Part shown: positions 1 through 11,439 of the stretch, piece after piece
Numbering within the stretch: position 1 is the stretch's first letter
Layout: every line of letters starts with the position of its first letter
Assembly (NCBI GenBank): GCA_958430865.1
Contig: CAUDNR010004156.1
Location: 102,218-166,217, forward strand
Reading direction: 5' to 3'
From: Entrophospora sp. SA101
Lineage: Eukaryota > Glomeromycota > Glomeromycetes > Entrophosporales > Entrophosporaceae
Length of the DNA: 64,000 nt
The notes under the pieces: model-generated
Seen by the model: only the letters and a program-made list of their open reading frames with translations
The model's database searches: none
What the model was told of the DNA's origin: nothing
Position numbers and translations under genes: made by a program

Positions 1-466
1 TTGCCTTCATCATTTTTGCAACGTGAATCTAGGAAAAAACAATATCGAAATTCTAAGAGTTATTATCTACATCTCCTCAACTTTTGTTTATAATGACAAC
101 AATAATAATAGACATTGACACTTCAAGTAGAGTGTCCACAACGAGATTAGATGACGGAGAGTGTGTAGATTTCCAATACAGAAAATCTACTTGAAGATAG
201 ATATACAATTGAACATTATTATGTTGTTGCAGGAAAGTATGTATTTCACGAATTCGCAAAGCTCATATTGCGTACACTTGTTTATAGCATGTTACTATAA
301 TATTGTAAAATTAGCATATAAACCTTTTTTCGTCATTGACCAATACTTGTTTATAATATTTCAAACCATGAAAAACATTTTTTATTACGGATATTGTTAA
401 AACCCTCCAACCAGGTTTAATTTGTAATTGAAGTATCTTCAAAATTTTCGAAAATTTTATATATCA
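1..466. other. Unassigned AT-rich sequence at window start
   Basis: I see no gene here. Short open frames on both strands lack family resemblance and splice context. The stretch ends where a small inverted-repeat element begins. Confidence 0.5.
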
Positions 467-647
467 ATTAGTGTTGGTTGCCAAAACTATTTTGAAGAGG
501 CGAAAGTCAAAACTAAAATTAAAAGTTATATGTCAAAACTAAATCAAAAGTCAATAGTCAAAAATCAAAACTAGTTTCGACTTATGGCGAAATCTTTTGA
601 CTTTCGCATGGTTGCGAAACTCTCTAATTTTGGAAACCAACACTAAT
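467..647. mobile_element. MITE-like element with terminal inverted repeats
   Basis: The left end reads ATTAGTGTTGGTTGCCAAAA. The reverse complement of the right end reads ATTAGTGTTGGTTTCCAAAA, so the ends are about 20-bp inverted repeats with one mismatch. Inside them a second inverted pair (GCGAAAGTCAAAA near 499 and its complement near 597) brings the arms closer together. There is no coding capacity in about 181 bp. This is the architecture of a miniature inverted-repeat transposable element. I could not identify a convincing target-site duplication. A similar GCGAAAC/GCCGAAAC-rich stretch lies near 17650-17820. Confidence 0.65.
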
Positions 648-700
648 ATCGATCAATGTTTAATATAAATTTTTTTATTTTGCTAAATCATAAATAAATT

Positions 701-1096
701 ATAATTAGAGTGAGGATATATAAAATAAAATAAAACAGAAGTATGCTTTAAAAAAAATTGTAAAAGCACACGAAGATTCAATTATTAAAATCGGAATCAT
801 CCGAGAATTTTTTAACCTCCTCATCTTTTTCAAACATTATACGATCATTTTTTGAATTGTCAAATAAATATCCCATTTTTTTATTAATGGATCCACATAT
901 AATTAGAGTGAGGATATATAAAATAAAATAAAACAGAAGTATGCTTTAAAAAAAATTGTAAAAGCACACGAAGATTCAATTATTAAAATCGGAATCATCC
1001 GAGAATTTTTTAACCTCCTCATCTTTTTCAAACATTATACGATCATTTTTTGAATTGTCAAATAAATATCCCATTTTTTTATTAATGGATCCACAT
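701..1096. repeat. 198-bp tandem duplication of the Nrd1/Seb1-like gene's 3' end
   Basis: Two head-to-tail units (701-898 and 899-1096) are essentially identical. The inner unit carries the last about 40 codons, stop codon and start of the 3' untranslated region of the Nrd1/Seb1-like gene. The outer unit is a spare copy of the same tail lying downstream of the functional stop. The gene itself is not interrupted. Confidence 0.9.
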
Positions 1097-4000
1097 GATA
1101 GTCCCTCGCCAACAATTATATCTGGTTCTTCCACTACCACTCCACCAACAATAGGTCTTCCGCCCGTGCCACCATGTTTACTAGTAATCAACCATTTTTT
1201 ATCAGTTTCTGTCAATTTGCTAATTTGAATTAAGGATTCTCCAGTTGCAAAATCAAAACAATCTTTAGGTCCAAATCCTACTGCCCAACGAATCTAATTA
1301 AAAATTAAAACAGATATATATATAAAGTATACTTTTTATCTCTATCTATTTATATTTGGTTTTATGATTTACCTTCATCTTTGTTCTTATATTACTAACT
1401 GCGCGGGCTGCTCCTGCACGTGTATCCATTTTTATAAATGCATGATTTTTATCATAATTAATCTAATTTAATGTCAAAAATTTTCATTTATAAATTTAAT
1501 TTTTTTTTTTAAAAAAAAAAATTATATGTATATTCATACTGTAACACTTGCGACAGAACCAAATTTTTTAAACATTTCTTGCATAACATCTTTAGGCATA
1601 TCTTCTGAAACACTACCAACATAAAGTGTCCGACTTACAACTATTTTAATTTTAACAAAACTAAAATTAGTATATAAAAAATTTTTATTTTTTATATTCA
1701 TTACCTTTGATATATTTCATTCCAACACTTTGATCTTCATATACAAGACATATGTCTTGTGGTATTGGTGTTTGTTGTGGAGATGATTGATATGTTACTG
1801 TTTGAGTAACTGGAGCAATTGGAGTAAATGTTGAAATTTGAGAAGTTGGTTGAATTGATCCTGCTATTAATGGAACACCTGAGGGAGATAGTTGACCAGG
1901 CTGCTGTTGAGGTGGATTAGGACCAGCAGCACCAGTAATATTACTCGTAGCAGAAGCATTAGTAGCAGCGGGTGGTGGTAATGAATAAACAGGTTGTGAT
2001 ACTGGTGGGACAGATGTTGGTGGACCATTATATCCAAGAGGTGTTATAAAAGGAACATTTGGTTGTTGTGAAGAATTTGAGTTCCATGGTGCAGGTTGCA
2101 TAAGATTTTGTTGAGCACCATTATTATTCCAAGGCATAGCATGAAATTGTTGTGGTGGAACATTTGTTTGTAATTGTGATGGTTGACCAATTGGTGATGT
2201 CCAAGGTTGTAATGGATTAAAAGGAAATGATGGACTAGGTTGTTGAATATTACCTGGTGAGATTTGTTGATGTTGATTTTTATGTGGTCTAGTTATTAGT
2301 TGATTAGGATCTGATGGAGTTTGTTTTGTGGTAATATCTTTTTTGTGTTGTTGATTTGATGGTGTACTATCATCATAATCAAACTCTAAAGGATTATTTG
2401 GTTCTGGCATATTTCTATCATTGCTGCCACTGCTATTATCATTAGTTGTTGTTGAATATTTGGAATTTTGAACAGTTGGTGAGTGTACATAGTTATTATT
2501 ATTTGTTGATAATGGTGTAATATTTGCAGTGTATGATGTGATAGGTAATTCTGGTTGTTGTTGCTGTAGAATTTGATGAGGCGGAGGAATTGGATGAGGA
2601 GGTTGATTGGAGTTGACAGGAACATTATTGAAAGGTGTTGGTGCATTAGGTTGCATTGATGTATTTGATATTATTGGGTTAGATGATAGAAAAGAGGGTA
2701 TGTTTAAAGTTCCCTGTGTAAGATTATTTAAAGTGGCCAATAATGCTGAGGAATCCATTGTTGTGGGATTCATATTTTTAGGATCTGTAGATGATGATGA
2801 TGGGAGCAATAATGATGATGAAGGCAATGATGATGATATGGGATTAATTACTAATAATAATAATTATTATTATTAAAAATAAATATAATAATTGAAAATT
2901 TTAGATTTTTTTCCAACTGTAAATGTTCATTATAATTTTCCTTTTTTTTTTTTAATAAAATAATATACATATTGTTCAATCCAAAGTTATAAACAATGAA
3001 AATAATAAACTAAGGTATATGATTAAAATTGTCTTTTTTCCTTTATATTTAACTGACCATTATTAGAAGAAGAAACAATTACTGATTTTGTCTCATTAAC
3101 ACTGTTAACCAATTGAGTGATCAGAGTGATTTGATTAAAATAGATGTCTTTTATCCTTTGAATAACCTCATTGTTATAAACTTCTTTGTCATACCATAGG
3201 TCAAGCACACGCTCCACTTTGTCCTGTAAAAAAGTTTTTTTTATTATATGTACGAGTTTTTAATTAATAAATATTTATTATATTCAAAAGATCACAGAGT
3301 TATCATATTCATTATTGAAATTATTGTATAATATTTAATAGGAATAATTAAATCACACATAGCATGTAAATTGTTAAATTGTTTTCCTTAATCTTCCAAA
3401 AAAATTTTTTATAAATAAAGATTTGAATTATTAATATCTGAATATACATCTACTATAATCAAGTGTTATTCTTCCTAATATTGATTAAAAATTATTTCAT
3501 CTTGATAATGATAATAATAAATTATAAACTTTCTCTGGTGTTGACGAATCACAATTATTGATGACTCTTTCTCTCTCCCAATCACTCAACATTTAAATAG
3601 ATAAAAAGGTTTTATCTATCAAAAAGCTTCCCTTGTATTGTTATTATTATTATTACTTTATCATTGTCTTGACCCCCCTGGATCTTTCTTTCTCGCTCAT
3701 AAATAACAATAATAACCAACCAATTACAATAAATAATAATAATAATGGTAATGATTTATTAAAAGACTCATACCTTATCATGTTCTGGACATTGCATTAT
3801 ATGGGTGAACATTTCCTCCAATAGTTTCTCAAATCTATCAAGATATTCTATGCCTGTCCATGATGGTGAAGATGATTGAGATGTGTTTGTGTTTGATGAG
3901 ATGTCATCAACTTTTTTTGACATTACCAATACCTTTTTTTTGAGAGCTGATTGTGATATTGAATCTAACACATATAATGCTCCCAATTTGTAATCAGATG

Positions 4001-4374
4001 GACATCTTTGAATGAATTTTTGTATACTGTATACAATATTTTTGTATTGCTATATATTATTAAAAATTAATATTTTTTTTAAAAAAAAAAAAAAGAAAAG
4101 AAAAATAAATTAATCAATGTTCTTTCCCTTAAATATATTTATGAATTGATTAATATAATTAATTAAAATTTAAAATACATCTGATTTTGATGAATGAATT
4201 TGTCAATGTTTTTCATCATTTAAATAACATATTTTTTCATACCTTTGGGGTATTAAGAGCTATTTTAGTTAGGTCTTTTATTTTTGAAGCACTAGTCCCA
4301 GGCGGTTTTCTTTCAAGTAGTTCATTTAGTTTTTTATCAAATTCAGGAAATTCTTTGGTCGTTATTTTTGTCAT
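976..4374 (-). CDS. Nrd1/Seb1-like RNA polymerase II termination factor (CID + RRM), copy A
   Basis: Seven exons close in frame: 4243-4374, 3774-4049, 3058-3223, 1705-2850, 1540-1640, 1373-1462 and 976-1293, giving 742 residues. Residues 1 to about 190 form a CTD-interacting domain: the start MTKITTKEFPEFDKKL, then KLGALYVLDSIS and HIMQCPEHDKVERVLDLW. Residues about 190-570 are a Gln/Pro/Asn/Ser-rich linker encoded by one long exon. An RRM follows, with RNP2 LYVGSV and RNP1-like NHAFIKM, then the block IRWAVGFGPKDCFDF and GGTGGRPIVGG that is typical of the fungal Nrd1/Seb1 group rather than SCAF4/8. In yeasts these nuclear proteins bind the polymerase II CTD and nascent RNA and direct termination of short transcripts. 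The third intron uses a weak GTCAGT donor but the phase fits; that junction is the least certain. No ATG lies near the start of the long exon, so it is not an independent gene. Confidence 0.87.
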
Positions 4375-4607
4375 TTTGTCTGAATGCTAAATCAAATAGG
4401 TAAGAATTTAAAACAATAAGATTTTTTTAAAATTATATATATATAATCAAAGACGAAAAAATAGTAGTTTTATTTTTTTATTTTTGTATTACAATGTCAT
4501 GCATACATTATAAAATTTTATTATTAGACAATTATTATTTTTATTATTAATAGCCCATCATTTTTTGTATCATAATTTTTTGTTGTTATGATTACTTCTT
4601 CCATATG

Positions 4608-6460
4608 AAAAGCTTCAGCTGAAGTTGATTGGGCAATTCTTTAGTTTACATAGTCTCTGTATCATTGCTAATATCAAGACCAAGTGATAACTATTGATAT
4701 TTATAGATGATATGAATATATCTTTTGGAATTTTCAACCATGCATCATGAGTCAATTGGAGAAGAAGATTAATGCGCCATGGTTTAGGTTTTTGTGCAAA
4801 TTTTTTCTTTTCAAATACAGTGCAAAACAGTTTTTTGAAGAAATCATAATGTATATGAATAACATTTTCTCTTGAATTTAAAGTAACATGCAGTGGATTC
4901 AACATTGGAACAATATTCTGAATACCTTCAAAATCACTTAATTGATAATTCATATACAATGTAATAGCCTTTCTAATAAAAAGTTGTCCTGGAAAATCAG
5001 CTATTACTGGTATTACATAAATTTTAATAAACTCTAATAATCCATCTATATTTGTTATCATTTTAATTGGCTAATAAATAATCTCTTAAGGAACAAAGGC
5101 TTTGTTGTTTTATATCAATTAATTTTATTGATTCCATAGATCTTTTTTCTTTTTTTCCTTCAATATCTGCATCATATATATGAACTGTTGAAAGTTCAAC
5201 ACAATCAAAAATTTTATCATCAAGAATTTTATTATTAATCCACTATGATTTTATATCATTGTGACTTATATCAAAAATCCCCATATATTCATTAATTAGT
5301 TAGTGTTAATTAATGAATCATCAATATTTTTAGGATTTATAATAGGTATATTATTAAATTTAGCAGGAACTGCAAGAACATTCTCAATTTTTTTAGCAAC
5401 ACATGTTGCCATATGTGTTTCTGAAGATAATGATGCCGAATCAGGTTTTCTCCACCCATGGATTGAATGATAATCATCAATATTAAAACAATGCATGTAT
5501 TGTAAATTTTTTAAAAAATATCTTTTATCATTTTTTGATGATTTTTGGCAAATTTTTTTTTTTATATAACCTTGTATTGTTTTATAGCAAGCTGAGATAC
5601 CCATGTTTGACAAAGTGTCAAGTGCCGCAGCATTTGTTCCATGTGCTTCTAGATAGAGCCCAAGATCCAGTTTAAAATTATTCACAAATTTATTTCTTAT
5701 ACTGGCTAAAAGGTAGCAATAACCTACAATAGCCTTTTTTGTTGATTCCTTATTTAAATGAGAATGATTTTTTTGAATGATATTTATTAGTTCATCAAAA
5801 AATCCTATTAATTTTGGTTCCTTAATCTACAAAAATTTGCAGGATCCAACACAATGTCATTTTGAATTTTCTTTGTTATTCATAAGAACATTTGTTAATG
5901 ATTCTATTTTATCAACAAATGATAATGTACCTATAAATAGAAAATACAATCAATACAAGTAACACAATTTAATGATAAAAAATAACATAATTACTATACC
6001 CACTTTTTTCTGATTGTTGTTGAACTGTTAAATAAACATTACTAACATCAATTAAGTTCTCAATTTCTTTGATTTGATTACTTTTTTTTCAATTGTTGAT
6101 TCTAAATTTTCAATTTTTGAAATTAATGAACCAAAGTATTCCTTTGATGGAAGAACACCATTTTCAGTAACATTTATTTTTATATTATCATTATTTTTGG
6201 AAATTTCTTCATAGATTTTATTGCTTCTTAATTTTTTCTTGTTAAACTCTACATATTTCATATAATGAATATGACAAATTTGATTTTTTTTTAAAAAAAA
6301 TAATTCATGCTTCCACAATCTGGGCTTTGTTGTGATTTATTAAGTGCAAGACCTGTCATAGTCTTAAATTTAACCTCAGTATTTTTGCAATTAATAATTA
6401 TGCAAGGACCATGATTTTCATCATTTTTTATATTAATAATGATTAATAGGAAAGAATTGT
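4608..6460 (-). pseudogene. Decayed member of a multiplied Glomeromycotina repeat family, copy A
   Basis: Read on the minus strand, several frames carry consecutive pieces of one long protein. They run from a Cys-containing N-terminal part (CHIHYMKYVEF, about 6250), through a middle part with FNIDDYHSIHG (about 5480), to YVIPVIADFPGQLFIRKAIT (about 5000) and KPKPWRINLLLQLTHDAW (about 4770). Frames shift and stops interrupt it (for example near 5840 and 5250), so it is broken. From memory, proteins with these blocks are present in very many copies in arbuscular mycorrhizal fungal genomes, usually as hypothetical proteins, and the family probably spreads as or with a transposon. I assign no enzymatic function. 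The 5' limit is unclear; open sequence to about 6760 may belong to it. Confidence 0.6.
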
Positions 6461-7350
6461 AGCTGTTTTTTAAATATTATATATAAGAATTTTTATTTGA
6501 ATTTTTGAATTTACATGAATTAATTTCCTATGAAATTTAAAATGAATTATCCTTAAAGTGTTGAATGAGATAAAGAATTACACGAATTTGTGTTACTTGG
6601 AATCTAAATTTTGGTGATTCTTTAACAAATGATTGGTGCATTTGCTTTTGATAACCATTATTGAAATAATGTTTCTGTTCATTAATACTCCCACCCTGAA
6701 AATTATTTGCATCCCGCAACTTACTGCGCCACGGCGACGAATTTTGGGAAAAAATTTCCAATCAAAAATGCAATAAAATTTGTTTTGTCATGTGATATTT
6801 CCTAGTCATTCCATAAATAGTAAAATCGGCAATAAGAATAAACATTGGGTTACCTAATATGGATGTGATCATCAACTAAAAATTCAAAAACTTTTATTTT
6901 GTTTCGATTTGTTCATTTTTATATATATACCATCAGGATGTGCAGTCAGATTAACCAAAGAAAATTTTGAGAATTCAGGCTCCAAATATCTATAATCAAT
7001 AAAAAGTTTCATGCTGGATCGTTTCCAGAGCAGTTTTCATGAGAGAGAAAAATCTTCAATGGTTAAATTGCTTCGACACTTCTTGTAATTGTTTTAACGT
7101 TAATAATGATCATGCAAAACAAATATACCAATCGTTTGTTTATTATCATGATAAAGAATCTTATAATAATTACCTATCACTATGCGATGTAAAAGACATG
7201 ATAAATATGCTCAACGTTTATGTAAGATGCTTGCACCATATTTTACACGTATATTATGGCTAAAATTTATTCAATACTCAAAATTAATTACGAATCGTTA
7301 ATCATTCGAATAAACATTATTCGAATAGAAACCCTGATTCTTTGTTGCTA
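6461..7350. other. Unassigned sequence, copy A
   Basis: This holds two short open frames (6537-6761 minus and 7039-7263 plus) with no recognisable domain, no splice partners and ordinary AT-rich composition. The first may be the eroded start of the repeat-family pseudogene next to it. I see no RNA gene. Confidence 0.4.
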
Positions 7351-7674
7351 TTACTGACCTATCGGTATAGTTTTCGGTGTCCTGTCTAGTGATAACTGTT
7401 ATAAATTTTTTAGGAACCATGCCCATTTTGCATAATAAAATTTCGAGATATATTCAAAATCAATAGTAAAATACAGATCTTTTTTTCAAATCATTTCCTC
7501 GCTTCTATTGAAAAACCACATATAATAAACAACTGTTCCATCACATTTTCATAACAGTCTTTATGTTACCTGCGCCATATCATTGTATCTAACATCCCAA
7601 TCAGTGATGGTATTTACTCCAGGGGTACTGTCGCGATAGGTTTGGATAAACTCTTTCCTAGAGCTCCCCGACAT
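7351..7674 (-). CDS. Possible small two-exon gene of unknown function, copy A
   Basis: The first exon (7570-7674) starts ATG TCG GGG and encodes 35 residues rich in polar and acidic side chains (SRKEFIQTYRDSTPG, then ITDWDVRYNDMAQ). It ends at a CAG|GTAACA donor. An acceptor ACAG at 7396 leads into 14 codons ending IPIGQ and a stop, in the same phase. Composition looks more protein-like than the surrounding DNA, which is the only support. I recognise no family. It could equally be a relic exon of a larger lost gene. Confidence 0.25.
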
Positions 7675-8088
7675 GGTTTCAGGGCAAGATTAAAAATATA
7701 TTCTGAAAACCTCAATTCAGGACAACTAGAAAAAAGACTTGTTCTACCTATAGTACCAATAAAATCATTTTATTGTTATTATTATTATTATTATTATTAT
7801 TTATTTCCTCTGATCTAATAAAATATAAAATACATATTAATTAATTAAATACATAATAAAAATACAAATATATAAATATATGAAATTATGATAAATAAAT
7901 AAGCTTATAAATTAATTATAAAACGATAAATGAATAGGTTAAATATTATTGTAATTCTTATAATTATATTTCCGCCGGTAATTCCATTAGCAATTGCATT
8001 TCAAATTTGATTACCTATCTATATCCTCTATTAAAGATAAATCATCATAGTAATAATGTCTTGATTATTATCAACAAATTATTTATAA
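7675..8088. other. Short intergenic region with ATT microsatellite and a decayed module exon, copy A
   Basis: An ATT trinucleotide run lies at about 7765-7800. At 7970-8026 (minus) there is an eroded extra copy of the repeated exon of the neighbouring modular gene: acceptor TTTAATAG, then AGGATATAGATAG and a degraded remainder with stops. It lies downstream of the gene's stop codon and is not part of the coding sequence. Confidence 0.6.
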
Positions 8089-8669
8089 TTAATCATCGCC
8101 TTCCTTTTCATCGCCATCATTACTTTTAATTTCAACGGGTAATTCTATGTCAAATTGATTATCAATATCTTCTACATAAAGACACATATAGAGGAAAACA
8201 ACATGTTATTATTATTATTATTATTATTGAATGAATAATTATTACAACTACTAGTAATAGACTATTAATTAATAAATTTACTAACCTGGGGGTTTATCAT
8301 CCTCATCAACTCGTTTTTCATCACCATCATTACTTTTGATTTCAACGGGTAATTCTATGTCAAATTGATTATCAATATCTTCTACATAAAGACACATATA
8401 TAGAAAAACAACATGTTATTGTTATTATTATTATTGAATGAAATAATTATTACAACTACTAACCTGGGGGTTTATCATCCTCATCAACTCGTTTTTCATC
8501 ACCATCATTACTTTTGATTTCAACAGGTAATTCTATGTCAAATTGATTATCAATATCTTCTACATAAAGACACATATATAGAAAAACAACATGTTATTAT
8601 TATTATTATTGAATGAAATAATTATTACACCTACTAGTAATGGACTATTAATTAATAAATTTACTAACC
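8089..8669 (-). repeat. Recent exon-intron tandem repeats inside the modular gene
   Basis: The last three exons with their introns are near-identical units spaced 178 and 210 bp apart (acceptors at about 8560, 8382 and 8172). Introns carry the same CATATATAGAAAAACAACATG and TTATTA-run sequences, so exon and intron duplicated together. The coding differences are a few substitutions and the final stop. Confidence 0.88.
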
Positions 8670-10066
8670 TGGGGGTTTATCATCCTCAACAACTCGTTTT
8701 TCATCGCCACCATTACTTTTGATTTCAACGGGTAATTCTATTGAAAATTGATCAAAAAAAAAATTTTTTTTAACTAAAATAAAAATCAATCCTTTTTTTT
8801 TTTTAATAAATAAATAATATATTTTACCTGGAGGCTCATTGTCATCAATATTATCAGGCAACTTAATTGAAAATTGATTATCAATATCCTCTAAAATAAA
8901 AAAAGTGCACATATATATAATTGTTTGTATTAAATTTACTATTTTAATTATAATTAATTAACTCATTTACCTGGTGGTTCCTCATCAACATCATTATCCT
9001 TAACTTTATCAGCCTCTATTTTTTTTTTCCAAAAAAATTTTATTAAAATTATTATCAAATTTAATTTTACATAAATAATCTTGTATCAACCAGATAACTT
9101 AATATCGTCTTCATTACCCTCGTCATTTTTAATTTCATTAGGTAATTCTATTCCAAATTGATTGTCAAGATCCTCTTAATTATAAAAAAAAAATAAAAAT
9201 GAATGTTAAATATTTTATTGAAAATTATTATATATATTCCTTCGTGATTTAATAAGTTTATATTAAATTTGCTATTTTAATTATAACTCATTGACTTGTT
9301 TACCTGGTGGTTCGTCATTACCATCATTATCCTTAACTTTATCTTTTTCAAAAAAAATTTTATTAAAATTATTAACAAATTAATTTTACATAAATAATCT
9401 TGCACCAACCTAGTAGCTTATCATCACCTTCATTGCCCTCGGCACTTTTAATTTCATTAGGTAACTCTATTCCAAATTGATTATCAAGATCCTCTTAATT
9501 ATAAAAAATAAATAAAATGTGTGTTAAATATTTTATTGAAAATTATTATATATATTCCTTCGTAATTCTCACCTTTAATTTCGTTAGGCAATTCCATTCC
9601 GAATTGATTGTCAAGATCCTCTAATTAAATCCGATAAAATAATAACATAAATAATAATATTAAAAACAAAGGAATCCTTATAAAGCAATTTATTTCCACC
9701 TGGTGGTTTATCAACTTCTTCTTTGACAACATCTTGAGTATCGTTTTGGTTGCATGATTTACACTGCCCTTTTGATGTATTATATCTATTACAAATTGCA
9801 CAAGTACCATATTCTTGTCTTCTTTCATCACTATAAATATCTTCTTTTGTTATAGATAAATTCACATCGTTTGTTGTTGTTGTTGTTGTCACTGGAGTTG
9901 TCGTTGGATTCACTACCATTGCTGGAGTTGTTAATGGACTTTGGTTTTGTAATGGTTTATCCGAGTTAATTATATTATTAAGGGAATCATTACTTTTCAA
10001 TTCTTTATGTTCATGGTCATCGTTATTGACTCCTTTCCCACTACAACAGCTTAAAGTATTACCCAT
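8089..10066 (-). CDS. Lipid-anchored modular protein built from repeated phase-1 exons, copy A
   Basis: Eleven exons (9700-10066, 9573-9620, 9410-9493, 9304-9342, 9091-9174, 8971-9015, 8828-8890, 8669-8737, 8464-8559, 8286-8381, 8089-8171) give 357 residues. Every internal intron is phase 1, so each internal exon is a self-contained cassette. The N-terminus MGNTLSCC fits N-myristoylation plus palmitoylation and suggests the plasma membrane or an endomembrane. A Thr/Asn-rich linker and a four-Cys motif (CAICNRYNTSKGQCKSC, about residues 94-110) follow. The motif resembles ones I recall near the start of Rhizophagus kinase-like proteins, but no kinase domain is present. The tail repeats an acidic module, EDIDNQFDIELPVEIKSN or close variants, usually followed by DDKPPG or DEEPPG. 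Two exons have unusual GTTGGT/GTTGAT donors, and the eighth has a shortened 5' end. Function unknown; possibly a membrane-tethered scaffold. Confidence 0.72.
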
Positions 10067-11439
10067 TGCTAATCTATGTTAATAAATAAATAAATAAATT
10101 CTTTTCGATACATATATGCTATTTATTTACAAATATATTTTACAAAATATATATTTTACAAATATATGTAACCACAATAGATATATTGTGTTTACGTGAA
10201 ATAAAAAAAATTTCCATCTTTAGAATATATATGATAATGAGTTTTAGATAAAAGAAATGTAGGGTTAGCGATTTAGCCGATTTATCAATATTGAAAAAGA
10301 GGGCTGAAAATCTTTGACCAAAACTGGACCTTACCTCATTTGTTTTTTAGTGTTGAACAAAATAATTTATTTGGGAAGACTAGACAAAATGAAATTATTA
10401 TGACGGGGCCCCGGACAATCATAGAGATTACATCTTTTAATGGTTAAAGCTCAACTCAAAAAAAACTTGAAAATTTTTAATTTTTTAAGATGATCCCTCT
10501 ATTTAAAGCAATATTGTCGGTTCGTTGAAGATCACCTTTATTATAAAATTAAAATGGGGTTTTAAGGGACTATGATCTACAATAATGTTGAACCAAAAAC
10601 AGTTAGAAATCTCACACGATCAAGTTGAATGGTATCATATGTTTATTATATAACTTTCTACAACGAAAGAATTAAACATTTATCGAACATTGCATTACAT
10701 CAACCATTCATTATTTCTCATTACCTGCGTACATGCACTATTTCATCATCATATTCTATTTATTATACTCTAAATTTTAGTAATCTATCCTTCAAATGTC
10801 AATATCATTTATTATATATATTTAAACAGAATCTGCAACGATTAATATATATTTTCCATTTATCATGCGTTAGAACTTGTATCAAGACATAAATTCATTT
10901 TTTATGTATAGAATCAACAGAAACTTTACCAAAATATGGACTTAAAATTGATAATTTTTTGTGTTTATTTATATAAACAAAAATTATATTGGTTTTACAT
11001 TATAAAAACATTATATATATATATATAGTCGTACATATATAACTCTGTCGGGAACATGATAATTCTTTTCTAAAAATGGAGGTTGTTCTTAGATGGAGTA
11101 TATAAGTTTAATAATAATTTGTTTCCAATATATCTCGTGATCAATGATTGATTAATTGCACAATTATTATTATTATCATTATCATTAGAATTTGAAGAAA
11201 TGCTGTTTTTTTTTCATGGCTTAAAATCATGTTTATTTTCAAACTTTAACAGATTCCTTTTACATCTAATATGTTCTATTAATCGAATTTGTATGGATAG
11301 TAACAACCTTTCTAACTCTTTTAAACAAATTTGCTAAAAAAAAATTGTAGATCGATTTATATGAACAATATTTTTTTTTTTTTTAAATTAAAAAATTTTC
11401 TTGGTATATATATAATATATTAAAAGAGTTTATAAAAAA
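10067..11439. other. Intergenic region between the modular gene and the oxidoreductase, copy A
   Basis: This is the shared 5' flank of two divergently transcribed genes. It contains A/T runs, an AT dinucleotide run near 11010-11028, and a more GC-balanced patch at 10270-10570 (including GACGGGGCCCCGG near 10402) that could be an old repeat. The 87-codon open frame at 10629-10892 lacks domain or splice support. I cannot define promoters. Confidence 0.45.

Noticed and set aside
1685..2827. Stand-alone 380-residue Pro/Gln-rich gene
   Set aside because: It has no ATG at its start (TTG only) and its phases join perfectly to CTD-interacting exons upstream and RRM exons downstream, so it is the linker exon of one gene.
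7039..7263. 74-codon plus-strand open frame
   Set aside because: No recognisable family and no independent support; kept only as a mention in the unassigned region.
7765..8640. Possible CRISPR-like regular repeats
   Set aside because: The spacing comes from repeated exon-intron units of a eukaryotic gene with clear GT-AG borders and coding content; no short identical repeats with variable spacers.
10629..10892. 87-codon plus-strand open frame rich in Tyr/Ile/His
   Set aside because: Composition is what random AT-rich DNA gives; no domain, splice partners or conserved start context.
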